From: Apostichopus parvimensis | Lineage: Eukaryota; Echinodermata; Holothuroidea; Aspidochirotida; Stichopodidae | DNA: 60,340 nt | Reading direction: 5' to 3' | NCBI GenBank assembly: GCA_000934455.1 | Contig: KN884044.1 | Coordinates: 70,954-131,293, forward strand | Shown: positions 23,075 through 37,500 of the stretch, in pieces | Layout of the letters: each line of letters starts with the position of its first letter | How positions within the stretch are numbered: the first letter of the stretch is position 1 | The notes under the pieces: generated by a model | Told to the model about the DNA's origin: nothing | Databases searched by the model: none | Seen by the model: the letters and a program-made list of their open reading frames with translations, nothing else | Translations under genes and position numbers: made by a program

Positions 23075-25355
23075 ATTATTTCATTAGGACCTTGCATAGA
23101 TATATACATAGTATCGGAAATCTCCATATCGGGCTCAAAGAATTAGTTTATACCAATACCAAACTGTAACGATGTCGAGGAAATAGAGATGGACTTTTGT
23201 AATCTTCAATGTTTATCTACTCTTTCATCTATCTTATACACCAAAGAGAATTCCTCACAAGCAACAGATTAACCATCTACGCTGTGTCTTCCTTTCCCTT
23301 TTTTATTGTTTTCTCTATATTTTTTTATGGTTTGTTTATGGAATATGGTATCACCTTGATGGTTTATGTACAATATTTTATCCTCTTTTGTTCACAATTA
23401 TTTTGTAAATACAGAATCAGATCATATGTACTTTATATTTTCATATATTTGAACTGATACCCCTTCGGATATTAATTTTAACGTTAAAATTTAAACAAAG
23501 CACATCATAAACAGGCAAAGAGTTCCTTCCCTAACATCACTCTAAAGTCTTATCTCTTTATCATTCTTAAATGGTGACTTATTTGAAAAACATACTTTGC
23601 TTTGTGAGAGTTAAATAATCAATATGAGTTTATACATTATTAGCAAATCAAAAATCCAGTAGCTTAATCATTTGGCAGTTCATAATTTTTGCTTTATTTA
23701 TGTTATCTTGAATGGATCACTGACTATATAAGCAAAACTCCAGAAAAGCTTCCATTTCCAAGTTTCTTCTATATTTATCTTGTACTTCCTACAGTTTCTA
23801 GAGAAATACTTGTGCTCTTTATTCAAATTTCTATTTTACTTATCCTACCACTTTCATTGTCAATTATGTTCTTACTTTTCTGTCAGGACAGACACCTTCT
23901 TCCTTTTCTCATAGTATTTTTGCATTATAACATCATTTGCGATGATGTACCAACACTAGTACTATGTATAAAATCTGTCTCTTAATTGACAATTTTGACA
24001 TTTTATTGTATTGATAATAATGTTAAAGGTTTCTTGTTTTTACGTCTTTGCAGGCACAATTTAGTCTGGTATCTATTCTGTTTTGAGTTATCTACATTTT
24101 GAATATTTTATATACTTTTGTGTACCTTTTTCATAACAAATATGCACACAATCAAGAAAATTCAAAAATATTATGGTATTTGTGTTTTTTGGGTTTGAAT
24201 ATGATTAAGAATTGGTAAGACAGGGACTTTTGTTGACTAAACATTTATGACTCATTCAGCTATATGGAAGTGTTTCCTTCTCTTTCTTTGGCTGCATGTT
24301 AAGTTCTTCCCTTGATATCCCATTCGATATACACCTTAGCTCTGTAAATTTGAGCAAGAAAAGGTCATAGATGGGGCTGAAAGAAGGGAAGGGTGTCCCC
24401 CTCCCCTTTGGAATTTTTTTGCATTTCCAGGTGGCCTCAATGCTATTTGGTGCAATATAGCACACTTCAACACCCACTTCATTTTGTAAATGATTTTGCA
24501 TTTTCACCTGGCCTTAGATGCAATTTGGTGCTCCAAATGAGATTTTTTTCTCATTTGGAAATGAAAAAGGGGTTTTCTGACTTGCGAAGCGGGGGGGGCG
24601 GCGGAATGATCCGCCCCCCATATTTTTTCACTGGGGGCTGGTGCCCCCAGCCCCCCCCCGGTTCCTACGCCCTTGCCACCAGCCCATCTCCATGTATATC
24701 TCAACAAGTTAACACTAACTAAACATGCCAATAATAATCCTACGGTGGTTCTGAAGGAACAAACAAGTGTTAGACATACTTGTTAGGCACCACTAAACAA
24801 TCTTCCTGTACGTAGCGTCCGCATGTGATGGAAATTATCACCAACATAGGCATAAAATGCCACAAGTAACTTTTTTCAAATATTAGTTTCACTTGTTATT
24901 TAAAAGCTTAAAACAATCTAAAAAATCTACTTTTTTTAAAAGAAACTATTGAATGACTTTACTTTCACCAACCCCCCTCCCTCCTTTTTTTCAGTTCAGC
25001 CGCCCTCAATTATCTTATTACATTATTGAATTGAACACGTTGACTTTTGATGATCGAGAAAAGTTTAAAAGTTGAGGGCGTCTCTCCTTTAATTTCCTTC
25101 GTAGTATCTTAGGCCAAAGGTTGTCTTTGCTTAGGCTTACTATATTTCAGATCTGAGACATGACAACTACCTCAAAATATGAAAATAAAGGTCATAAAAC
25201 AATCAAATATTAAAACTTCAATCCATTTTACTTAATGATGATTATGCAAGTTTAATTCCTGGATATTGTACCAAATTGTTTTATGTGAAATATTAGAAGT
25301 ACGATTAGTCGTTGACAAGGTGAACGCAAAACAGACGACGTGGATATCTGCCAAC
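23075..25355. other. Intergenic region between SAMD15-like and ACBD3
   Basis: Very AT-rich 3' flank to about 24250. A repeat-like block follows at about 24390-24670 with two diverged internal copies (around GATGCAATTTGGTGC), G/C runs and a CCTACGCC-type end, as in repeats at 19861. No gene seen. ACBD3 begins within 300 bp of the last AT-rich stretch. Confidence 0.6.
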
Positions 25356-25524
25356 ATGGCTGCGCCTGATGCCCTAACACCACTTGTCGAGGACGAGGAT
25401 GTACCCAAAGATCAACAGGAGGGAAAGGAAGCTGAAGTTATTAACGAAAACAAAGCAGAGACTGACTTAGAATGGGGGTTTTCAGTCGCTGAGCTATATC
25501 CACTTGCCTTGACATTTTTCAAAG
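25356..25524 (+). CDS. ACBD3 exon 1
   Basis: From [19 protein letters not shown] to the start of the acyl-CoA-binding domain ([19 protein letters not shown]). Donor AAAG|GTACGG, phase 1. The region around the ATG (CAACATGGCTGC) is a weak YY1-like/initiator context. Confidence 0.93.
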
Positions 25525-28500
25525 GTACGGTCCGAATGAAGGCTAGCCTACAATCGATGACAGTGTTACACTCCTATACGGGATATGCAGTATATTACAG
25601 GCTAGGCCTAACTTAGGCTTGGCTGCTGTAATTTCATGTTGCACTATACACACTAGCCTCAATGGTGTAGGCCACAAATTACATTGACAGAAGGCCAAAT
25701 GAGGTGAATGGTAGGACTATAAACTGCTGACATAGGCTAGCGTACAGTAACATTAGTGGCGTGACTAAAAGGAAGAGGAACTTCAGTTTGCCGATAGAGG
25801 ATATAGTTGTTAGGCTTTATAAGCAGTTGGTTAGGCTCACCTGGAGTATGCTGTGCAGGCTTGGAACCCATATTTTGCTAAGGATAAGGAAGTACTCGAA
25901 AAGGTCCAGAGTAGGGCTACTAGGATGATTAGATCCTTACAGGGTGTTCCTTATTATAGGCGGCTACAACTGTTGAATCTCACCACACTGGAGCTTAGGA
26001 GGTTACGTGGTGAATTGATTCAGGTTTACAAGATTGGTTTGGGCAATTTATCCTTCCCTGACTTTATCATGTTTGCTAATAGTAGTTGTACCAGAGGTCA
26101 TTGTCTTAAACTCCAAAATTCTAAAAGTAGGATTAATATTCAGCATAACTTTTTTCTAATATAGGGTTGTGAATGAGTGGAACGGTTTGCCTGAGAAAGT
26201 TGTACTTGCAAGTAGTGTGAATTGGTTTAAGAATGCTTTGGACAAGCACTTTAAGCATTGTAATCGGGTCTGAGTGTTTGTTTCTTCAGTTTTATTTCTC
26301 TCCTATAGGCTCCTTGATGGGGACTTGAGTGTCCCTCCTGATCCTCTTTTTATTCTTAACTAAAGTTAACAGTTTATAAACTGTATAAACATTAATTCTA
26401 TAGAATTAATGTCATAATCATATGGATTGGCCTAACTAAGGGGAAAAGCCTAAATTAAAAAACAGCTATAATTCCTTGGTTGGCAGGAAATTGGAAATAG
26501 TTTCATATGCTGGAACTTGAATTTTTCTGATCATCAAGAATTGCGGTAGGGTGGCCAGAATCGCCAGATACCCATCATCAGGCTGAACAGTTGGACAACA
26601 TGGCAATTCAGTACACATTTATCCAAACAACATGACCTATCCCTAGGTGCATGTATGTTAAGGACTTAAAATAAAGTGGGTGAAGCAAAACTAGGCAACT
26701 TTGGTTATCATATTTTGTTGCATTTGTATTTTTGCCCATGCCAGTGACTAGAAAGTCTGGGGTGGTGGAGGAGGGGGGGGAGGGATAATGGGGCACCAGC
26801 AATTAAGGATCAGACACAATATTTGTGTCCTGTAACTTGTGAAGTTTTAGCCGCCCGTCCCCACTGTTATGTTATACAGATACATACTGAGGAATTATAA
26901 GCGACAGATATATGCACCGATAACATTGCTCAACGCCATCAAAATATTACCCTGGTCCACTATAACCTGTCAAACATAGGGACAATTCCTCATAGTTTGC
27001 TATGTTATAGCATATAAGGGTGTGACCTAACGGTTATTTCGCTAACCGTTTAACCGGATCGCCGCCAGTCCGGTTAACCGTTTAACCGCCGTTTCCCAAT
27101 CGCGGCTTTTCGACGCACCGTCACTCGACTATTAGTATTAATGAAAATAGGACATTATGAGTACAATAATTAAGGGTTTTTTCCAACAGGTAGCAATTCA
27201 GGCAACAAGACGACGATCAATGTATGTTAATTACTAATTAGGCCCAATAATATTGCGAACATTTCGTGTAATAATTGCTGAAAAGAATAACACACATGAT
27301 CAGTATTCGTGGTCTTCAGAAGTTCAGATCACTGAATTTATATAACTCGACCTTCGGCAACATCGTAACTTTTGAAAAAAACAACATATTTGTCTATCTA
27401 TCACAAGAGTTTAAGCAAAAAATCATGTTCAATGTGTTGTGTCGTTCCCATGGTGCGAGAACTTGGGCAAGTTCGAATGTCGATGACCTACTTATGTTCT
27501 GTGACCAATGTTTTTCCATGTGTTATATATATATAGAAGTTTTACGTAAGCAGAGCGAATTTTGGGCGGCTCGTTGATTGTGAGGAAGCACTTATCTAAG
27601 CATCAATATTTGTGAAAAATATCGTAAGGTTTTCAGATATTCTCTTTGAATGTCCCCTCCATATATGTCTCTTTCTCTGTCCACTCAAAGCTCAACATTT
27701 ACGCTAATTCTGTTAGGGGAAAAATTATCGTAATTATCGAAATATCGCGATAATTTTTGAACTATTTATCGTGACGGTAAAAAGCTAATATCGCCCGCAA
27801 TGCATGCACAGTATAATGCCATGTGTGATAAAAATGGCTGTACACGTGTGGACCTGAGAGAGCAAACTTGCTTTGTGTTGTTAATGTTATTACGGTACTT
27901 TCGAGAAGGACCATTTGCGTCTTTTGGGGTCAACATACTTTCACACGGGATTTCACCATGCCATTGATCGATGTACATGTACGTGGTGATATATGTCGCA
28001 AATATAAACTGAGAAAACGAATTGACGACACTATCATGAGTTAATGACTATTGGCCTACTACTATAATTATATTGAACACATTATTCATGCCTAAAACAT
28101 CGTTTTTCTGTTTTTTATTGATAGTTTGCAGTACATTACTCAGTACTTTACATATTTTAAAATAATTTTCATGTTTAAAATGTATCAAATTTTCCGTTTA
28201 TATGGTTTGTGATTTTCTAAAAGGATAGTGCATTTGCAGCCGGTTAACCGTTTAAACGGTCACACCCTTAAGCACTAGAGCTTATAGTATCTATAGATCT
28301 GAACTTTCCTGATTATAGCATTATTAAACTACATTATTTAACTGATCGTTGGGTTCAGACCTCATGCTTAGTGGTCAACGCGAAAACAACTTCCATTGAG
28401 TTTGAACCACCATGCATTTTGCATCAGATCCGTGCTGGGTATCAGACCCAGTGCTCTCAATTCAATGTTAAAACAAATTGAATTGAGTTTGAGCCTCTTT

Positions 28501-31500
28501 GTGTTTACAGACATGTTTTGGGCATCAGACCTCGTCTTCACAATCACCAAACAGGAAGGATTGTTTACTTGAAGTAAATGGATGAGGTTTATTGTATGTT
28601 GGCAAAAGTTCAATTGTGATTTCTATTGTGGATGGGCCATAATTCACAAAGTTTTTTCCAAAATATAAAATTTGTTATTCCATTCATTTGTAGCAATGAA
28701 ATATGACATGATTTGCCCAACAATAAGTTACATTTTAAGTCAATAGTTAAACACAATACTGTAATTTATTGAAAACTTTAGTAATTGCATTTAGCATAGG
28801 ATGGAATATTAATAGTTAATATAACAAACTGAAATTTGTTCTCACAGTTGTTTAGTAAACGAAACAAATCAAAAGTCTTGCAAATATTCATCTTATATAT
28901 TTGTCCCTTTATTCATGTGAACTGCAATACCGTATGTGGAAAATTAGTAATTGTATGGGAACTGCAATGTGGCTGGAATAAAACAGGAATAATGTACAAT
29001 AATTATAGGATTGAAAACTCTTTCTCTATGGGAATTCTTTAAAGTGAGTCAAAAAGATTTAATGTCCACTAAAAGGTAGTTGGCAGAAAAGTAATGTGTG
29101 GTTATTTCTGAACTATAACCGGCTAACATACGGAATGGTGCTTCAAAATTTCCTGCTATAATTTCTAATGAATGATGAGGTCATAGCAGATGAAGCAGTG
29201 ACTAATGCAATTTTGCATATCCTGTGTAATGAAATCATATTAAAGGGCAATATTGCATTGAAAATCTGTTTATTAAGCAACACTAACCAGCTTTTCAGTC
29301 CAAAATTTAACCACCTCTTTAAAATGTCAAAATTTACGAAGAAATCATGAATCAAACCATCACAGTTAACAGAAAACCAAGCTCATTAATGGGTTGTCAA
29401 TTAAGAATCATGTCTGTTTCGGACGTAACAGAGAATACCCAGCCCTGGACACTGATTGGTCAATTTGAACAACATGTTAACGTTACAGTAGCCTGGCCTT
29501 GTTAGCAAAATTTGTGGAACATACCATAGATAATAGGCCTAATGCACAGTTAATCCGCCTACGGAAAAGAGTCTTTATGGATGAGAACAACAGACTACTG
29601 TAGATGCAATTTATATAACTTCCAATACTAGCTTTGTCATTTCGTCACGCATTGGCGAGTACTAGTATAATACATGTAGTCTGTGCAATGATAAGTATTA
29701 CAAGATATATTCTCTTATATTTATATAACAATGTTTTATTCAAGATTGCCAAAAATATTTAGGTCATTTTGATATCAAGCAACACTTTGCCTTACGCTGT
29801 GATATAAACCTATTTGCTGGAATCTGATAGACCTAGAACTGTACCTGTATACTACGCTCAGTCTGTAGAACATAATGCACACATTAGAACTATGTTCCTG
29901 ACAGCAATAATATCAGGAGTAATATTGTTCGCTGGAAGCTTCCTCTTTAAAACAGTTTGTTTATGATACAGTATGCAGTCAAAGTCAGGGTTTGTAATTT
30001 ATTGGTTAAAATAATAGACAAGATTACTTATATTTTTGTGCAACAACTCCAAATTATGCAGCAACATTTACAAGAGTGAGAGACAGTGGTGATAGCCATT
30101 GAGGAGGGCAGGGGGAGCATGTCCCCTGCAGAAATGTTCGGGAGGGAGTAAGGGACGGCAAGAAAATTGCAAGAACATGAAGTTGTGTGCATTGGTAAGA
30201 TTTAAAGTTGTACTACACGAATACAGTAGTTAAAATGGTGTGCACAATTTTGCACTTAATTCCAATAGAAAATTTCTCAAAAAGATTAAGGCAAATTTTG
30301 AGCCCACCTCCCCCTCCCCCCCCCCTCCAAAAAAAAAAACAATCAATTGCACAAGTCATTGTATTGGGTCTCATAAGAAACTCTAAGAATCATGGGAAAA
30401 TCATACACCAAATGTTGAGATTCAAGACTACTTTATTTATTTTGAAACTTATTTTCCAATGTAAATGTAGTGCAACAGATCTGTGACAGTGATCTGACAA
30501 AATAAAATTTAAAGTTTGTAATATGGGGCCAAGCAGAACAAATTGTACCTAATTTGTATGTTCTGGTTAAGGTAGTTTCAGAAAGCTCATATAAATGAAG
30601 AATGCCATCAAATACCTACAAGAGAGCAGCAATGCTGCAGAGGCTTAGCTAAGCTAAGAGGCTTATAAATCTAAGCTTGAGAAATTTGTTTTGATTGGCA
30701 ATATTTTAGTAGTTTCTCAATTTGTTTGTGCGTAAAATATAAGCTATATTTATGCTGGATAACGGTGTCATTTCCTTTCCTCCCATCTCCTATTCGCTTG
30801 CCTTATGATCTTTCTTTAGCAGACGTACTGTGGTTTGTTAGAAAGTTGGAAAATTTGTTTTGAAAAAAAAGACATAATGATTCATTTGATTTTGATTTTG
30901 ATTTTGATTTTATTAAAATGAAGAATGATGAAAGATTGAAATAAATTTGAAAAAGTCAAAAGGCTGTAATTACTGCTAAAAATTTGTGTTCTTGAATACT
31001 TAAACTGCAGAGCTGCCTCTTTAGAATATATAAACCAGAATGCAAAATTATGTTGAGGTTTCATGGATGACTTCATTGTAACAGGGTATGAGCCAATGAT
31101 GTCCTTGTAAGAGATCATGATAAAGTTTTGTTTATATGAGATACTGTTGAGTCTTTGTTGACCCTTCAAGAATTTTGATCTTCGCAATTAACAGTTCATT
31201 TATATTCAAAATGACACCTCATTGAAACAGGAGACTTGCCAATGTTACATTTCCTTTGCTATGTTGGTCACAACGACTTCACATATGAACCAGTTGACAG
31301 TCAAATGACTTTGGCCTTAAATATCAAGGGGTTTGTCCAACTCAGAATGAGTACCTTCATGGTTCCATTCTTGAGATAAGGTAGGTACAAGGTTTTCATT
31401 GTTTTATCCTGTTCACTTTGGATTACTCTTGACTTCCAATCAATTTAAGGTCCCTATCTAATATGGACAAGCAACATGCCAAACATGATACACTTTTATA

Positions 31501-34500
31501 GATACAGGTGTTACAAGAAGGCAGCACAAACACACCAACCGTATACGGCTTTGCATACATACTGTACTCACACACGCCACCATAGTTCATAGGATTGGAT
31601 ATATACTGTCACAAACTTATTCATTACGTGAAAGTCCCAATAGAAACCTAAACCAGTAACCTCCAAGATTGCCTGCTTCTGCATACTGTACATGTACAAG
31701 TCAAGTGTCCCTGAAATAATGCAATTATCTAGCTCACTTCGCTATTGTACAGGGGTGGTCAACTTACAGTATGAGCTGTCCAAGGGTACATTACAACTGA
31801 AAACTTTATACAGAAGGCCTGTTTTGGGCCCTCATATGATAACAAAATTTCTTGTCCAGAACAACTTTGGTTGTTACGTTATATCCACAACTTTGGAACA
31901 CCACTATTCAAACGTTATTGTATATCCACAACATTTTCAGCAAATTTGGACAAAAGCTCTAGGAGGAGTAATCATATGATACTTTTTCAGACAATGACCG
32001 CTCGTGACCTCAAAGGACCCTCATATTTATAAAATATGATCACATGTAAACTCAACTCACACAAAAATCTCACAAAATTTCAGCCATATCGAATGCAAAA
32101 TGACAAAGCGGCAGTCATCCAAACACGCTGGGGAAAAGTGACAGAAAGTCTGCAAAATCATGTGATAGCTACACCTCAATTGAATTCCAAAAATGCAACA
32201 TTGTCCTATCATTTAAATTAAACCTGCCATCCTTAAATTAAACTGTCTCAGCTGAAAGCTTTTTAGCTGAGCTAAAAATGCAACAGTACCCTATCATTTG
32301 GATTTTAGAAAATGTAATATTCCTAAGTTAGTGACATCATGCAAAAAGCTAATGACATACTGTAAATTGCTATGAGATGTTAACATTGAATATCATCAAT
32401 AAAACTAAAGACAAAGAGAAAAAGAACACCCATCAACAACTCAAGCTATTTTAAAGTAATATTATCCTTTCCTTGTATTGTCTTCTTGTTTTTCTCTTTC
32501 ATTGTTCTCTTTATTTTTCCATATATAGTTTCGTCCCCATATCCCATACAAATAAACATGCATCTATTTTTGGAGTCACCTACAATGAAAAGTGGAATAG
32601 CCCAAGTAATTATGATGGAAGCAGCCAGTACTGCATCAGCAGTGACTGCATTGTGCTAGTGTGCAGTCAGCTATTGTAAAACTCTGCTAGTGTTAGCCTG
32701 TTGGCTGCTTCATGCATTTATTATTATTGTGCTCAACATATAGCTCAGTGCTTTTCCTTAAAACTGCTTGGATTCTGAATTGTTGTGATTGCTACGTCTG
32801 TGGAGATTATAATCTGCTCTCGGTTTGATGTTGGTCACAAGGAAACAAAAATCATTGGTGGTTTGTTACATATTGAATCAGTGAGTATTTAGATGATATA
32901 TTTGTTTGTTTTTTTCTTTTGATTTAAGATATATGTAAGAATTCCTACAAAAGTCACATAATACGTTAGAAGTATCTCGTTTTACTCAACGGTGAGATCA
33001 TATATCATAATGAGTTTATTTAGTCGCTGTGTTGAGTGAAATGCGATGACTTGAGGAATCTTCTCAGACATGTCTTGCCAAAATTGTTATTGTCATATCT
33101 TATTTAAATTAAATTAAATTAATATGGCTTATGGAGTGTTTTGTGGTTCTTGTTGTGCAAATAATAGACCAAACATTCAGGAAACAAAAATGTAATAACT
33201 AGTATAACTCATTTAGCATGTGTACATGGGCTGTTCTGTTCCAATACACATGCAATTGTTGTAAAACATACTGATCATATGACTTAATTACTGTATGTGG
33301 GCTCATGTTTATCTTTAGTTACTGTACAACATATGGTATTGTTGTAAGCTACCGTGTATGCCCACGATAAGTTGTAAGTGTTTAGGATGCTCTTGATATG
33401 TAAGTTATGTCTTGTATTTTAAATATAATTATTACACGGCTAGTTTCTTACCTTACCGTAGTGCAAAAATAAATGAATAATCATTGGTTATATTTTTTTC
33501 ATTTTGTTACACTGCTAGTTTCTTACCTTAACTTAGGGCAGCAATAAATGAATTACCTTGCACTATATTTATTTTTTTAATTATTTTTTACCTTACCTTA
33601 GGGCAGCAACCTATGAATAATCATTGGAAATATTCTAATCTTCTTTACTGTATGTGTGTGAGAAACTGTTTTTTATTACAAAGTTCTCTTTCCAATGTAT
33701 GGAATGAACTTCATTGTTACAGTTCTTGAATGTTGTGATGTGGTGTTATATGTAACAGTTCCTTAGAAGTGTTGTGATGTGGTGTTACGTGTATCAGTTC
33801 CTGAGTTTTGTGATGTGGTGTTATGTGTACCTGTTTTGCAGAAACTCCGAACCTATAAGCAGTGTTGAAGAAATTTTGAAATTGCTCCAAACTTCCTACG
33901 GCAATGTGCAGTACATAGTGTATTGTTACTAACCTATATATGCTTGTAACCCTAATGTACTGCAGAATTCCTTTGACTGCAACTGTTGTATTTACCAATT
34001 TGCAGCTAACCATGTGTGTATATACTGTACAGATTCTTTAGAAGATTTGAAAGGCTTTTTGTGTCAGAAGGTTTTCTTGGTTCTGTTAGAAAGTTGCCTG
34101 AATAAAGCTCAGAAATAGCAGTGCTTTGTTGAGCACCAGAGGGTATGGCTTCAATATGTGCACCGCACTTGATACTGCTCAATGCAGATATGATGTACTA
34201 ATGTGGCTACAGCACTCATCTGCTTATAGTCAGTGTACAGTTCTATATGTCTGTAACTATAGCACTTTACTACCAATATCCAATGTACAGCATGCTATGT
34301 GGCTGTATTACTTTTCACTGATAACCAAAATACATGTATGGTAGGCCATTATAGTCTTCACTACAAACTATCTACTTTACTGTAAACTATGCCCAGCACT
34401 TTACTACACAAGTAAAGCCAATATACAGTACTAACAAGTGTACTGTACTGTCTACATGCCATGTACAGTATAGCACTTTACTACTCACAGTCAATACACA

Positions 34501-37500
34501 GTACTAACTGTCTAATGCACTGTATGGTATGTATGCTATGTAAAGCACTTTACTGTATTTACAGCTAATACAGAGTAAGTGTTTATTGTACTACGTATAT
34601 ATATGAGTGTTACAACACTTAACTTCTTACATCAATAGGCTTAATTAATATGCAGCATCATGTTTCGCTATATCACATTACCACTCTACATAACAGCATT
34701 CAGTATATATGTAGAATGGTGGCACTTTTACTGCTCACAGCAAATGCACAGAAATATTGAAGGCTATAGCACTTTATTACTTGCAGCCAATGGATCCATT
34801 ACACAGTACTATGTGTTACTTAAACCTCAGTGCCTTGGGCAATGTAAACTGACAGAATATAATGTATATAAAGATTTATATAGTGAAACTGAATTCTCTA
34901 TGCAACATGAATTCACACTGTATACATGTAACATTTAAATCTCTTCCAGGATGTACACGTGCGTTATTAAGGGGTTAATCAACGGTCTAGCGTGCGTTAC
35001 TCACAGGATTAATGCACGATGGGGGGATAATGCAAGCGATGCACGAGGGCGGAGCCCGAGTTCATCCAGCGATAGCATTAACACCCGGAGTGCATTAATC
35101 ATGTGAGTAACGCACGCTAGACCGTTGATTAACCCCGTTCATTCATACACTACCATTTGTGTGGGGGAAAAATCATTAAACAAAACATTTTTGGTTACAT
35201 ATAACCAAAGATTTATTAAAGTGATGCCCCGTCATTTTACCGTGCGTTACTCACAGGATTAACCACGGTCAGCTGACCTGACTGGACCAATAGGATTTAG
35301 GAATCTTTACTAAGTATGAATGAATAATTGATCATTTAATTTCCTGTTTCAGTTTGTGTCACTATGTACAGTAAGCTGCTACAGCATACAATAACACATA
35401 CAGTAATTTTGTCTCAGGTACTTTTACAATTTCTTCCCCCTCCAGGGTGTGCTAGTATTTTGGCAATTCATTCATTCTTCCATAGTTACCGTAAAGCTCT
35501 ACTTTTACAGAATCACTAATTCTGTAAGATATTACATAAAATATATTGTAGCAATTTTATAACATCTCAAGGATTTTTTGTACATACATTGCTATTGTGG
35601 CACTATTCTCTGAGCCAGTGCACACTGTGCATCAAATGCAAACTAAGAAGAGCAAGGTAGTGTAGTACTGGTTGCATTTGGAAAGTGACTCCTCCTGTTT
35701 ATCAACATTTTCAGACAAACAGAAAAAATGTGTAAGATCTCAAGAAAAGTCAATTAATTTTCAAAAACGTAACTATTAGCCTACCATACTTTTATGTTCA
35801 GATTTAGCCTAGTTTACTTTTAGGATAAGGGCTAAAGTTATTGAACAATTACTACTAAATCACACTTTCTTGGATGCAAGAAACTTGAAGAATACAGTGT
35901 ATACACGTGGAACTAGAGTCAACTTGAGGAAATCCTGTAGGGAAGTGGATAGAGAAAGTAGTAGTACCAGCTTGTTTATTCTCCACAGTATGCAATAATG
36001 CTGTATCCATTTGTATTGCACATTAATACATACACAACATCAACACACACTTACAGTAGTTCTCTCAAAGGAGACTAGTAGTGCCTTAATGTGTACAAAT
36101 ATTTACAAAGACTTTTTACTACAAGACATGTATAAATTTGTGTTAACTCGTGCAGTTGTCATGTATCAGTACGTATTCCTTATATTGTAATGTAATTGTA
36201 TATGACAGGTGACAGGATCTATGCATTCATACATATTCTTTTTTCAAAATAAAATAAAACTGTTAGCAAACTGCTTATCCACTAGAGAGCCTGTGTAAGA
36301 GAATGTGTAAAAGTAAGTTGGCCTGAGGTTTCGGTCCTAGCAGGATCTTCTAATGACAAGTAACAGTAACAGAAGGGACAAAAACACGCACAGAATACAG
36401 ACAGGTTAATGAGCACGGTGAACACAAAGAGATAGGTGTAAGGGGATTAGTAGACAAAGGATGGAGAGAAGAAAGAAAGAAACCAACAGGGGAAGAGGAG
36501 AGGTAGGAAATAAACAGTGGAGGGACAAAGAGAGGATTAAGGGAACGGGGTAGGGAATAGACTGGAGAAGGACAAAAAAAGGTGTGGAGAAAAAAGAGTG
36601 GAAGAGAGCTATGAGAAGAACAGTGATGGGGGGGGGGAAGGAGGGGGGAGAAGGAGGGGGGAGAAGGAGGGGGGAGAAGGAGGGGGGAGAAGGAGGGGGG
36701 AGAAGGAGGGGGGAGAAGGAGGGGGGAGAAGGAGGGGGGCAGAGGAAAAAGTTAGTCTTCGCTCCATTCAACCTCATGGGCTCAACATTCAGGAAGGACA
36801 TGACTAACTTTTTTTGAGAAGTGATGTTTTTGCAGTTTACTTTCATCACCTCGTTGTTATTAATGAATTGAAGTCCTTTCAACACAATTGATTCAAATTT
36901 GCAATTTGCATTAGTGCACATATTTCAAATGGTACTGAGCACTTAATTCGGTATTTGTGTCTTGTTAAACCAGATGTAATCATGATTATGCAGTCTCCGG
37001 AGAGCTTTGCCTCTATAACGCAGTTGCGCTTTTAAGAGTGATGGAAGACATTAAAAGCTTCTTTCTTGCAAAGTGATGTATTGTGTTCTTGGATAAAAAC
37101 AGTTGATTGTTCAGCCAGGACTGAAGTGAAGATGTGATACCAGTCCTGTTGTAACCATGGTTACTCATATTCATCCACTATATGATGCATAAATTAGAAT
37201 GAATTATATGTGCGAACAGCAGAGTAACATTAAGTTGCTGCCAGTCTGTTTAAAGTTACCCATAATATTGTTATGTACCAGTCATTAGGATTTTTTCTAG
37301 AAAGATCTCTATGTGCCCTGGATTGACCTGATATTAACCATCTTTCCAAAACCATTCCCTCTTGAAGCTTCAAACTTCAGTGCATGGTATTATCTACATG
37401 TCAAACACCTGCAACTTTTGCTAAGTGAGTGTCCACATCTGAAGGAGGCAATAAGGATTTCATTTGATCAAACACTTAAAGCAAACGTGGTATTTTATTG

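Noticed and set aside
36406..36921. 171-codon minus-strand frame rich in Pro and Ser
   Set aside because: Low-complexity translation of the purine minisatellite and its flanks.
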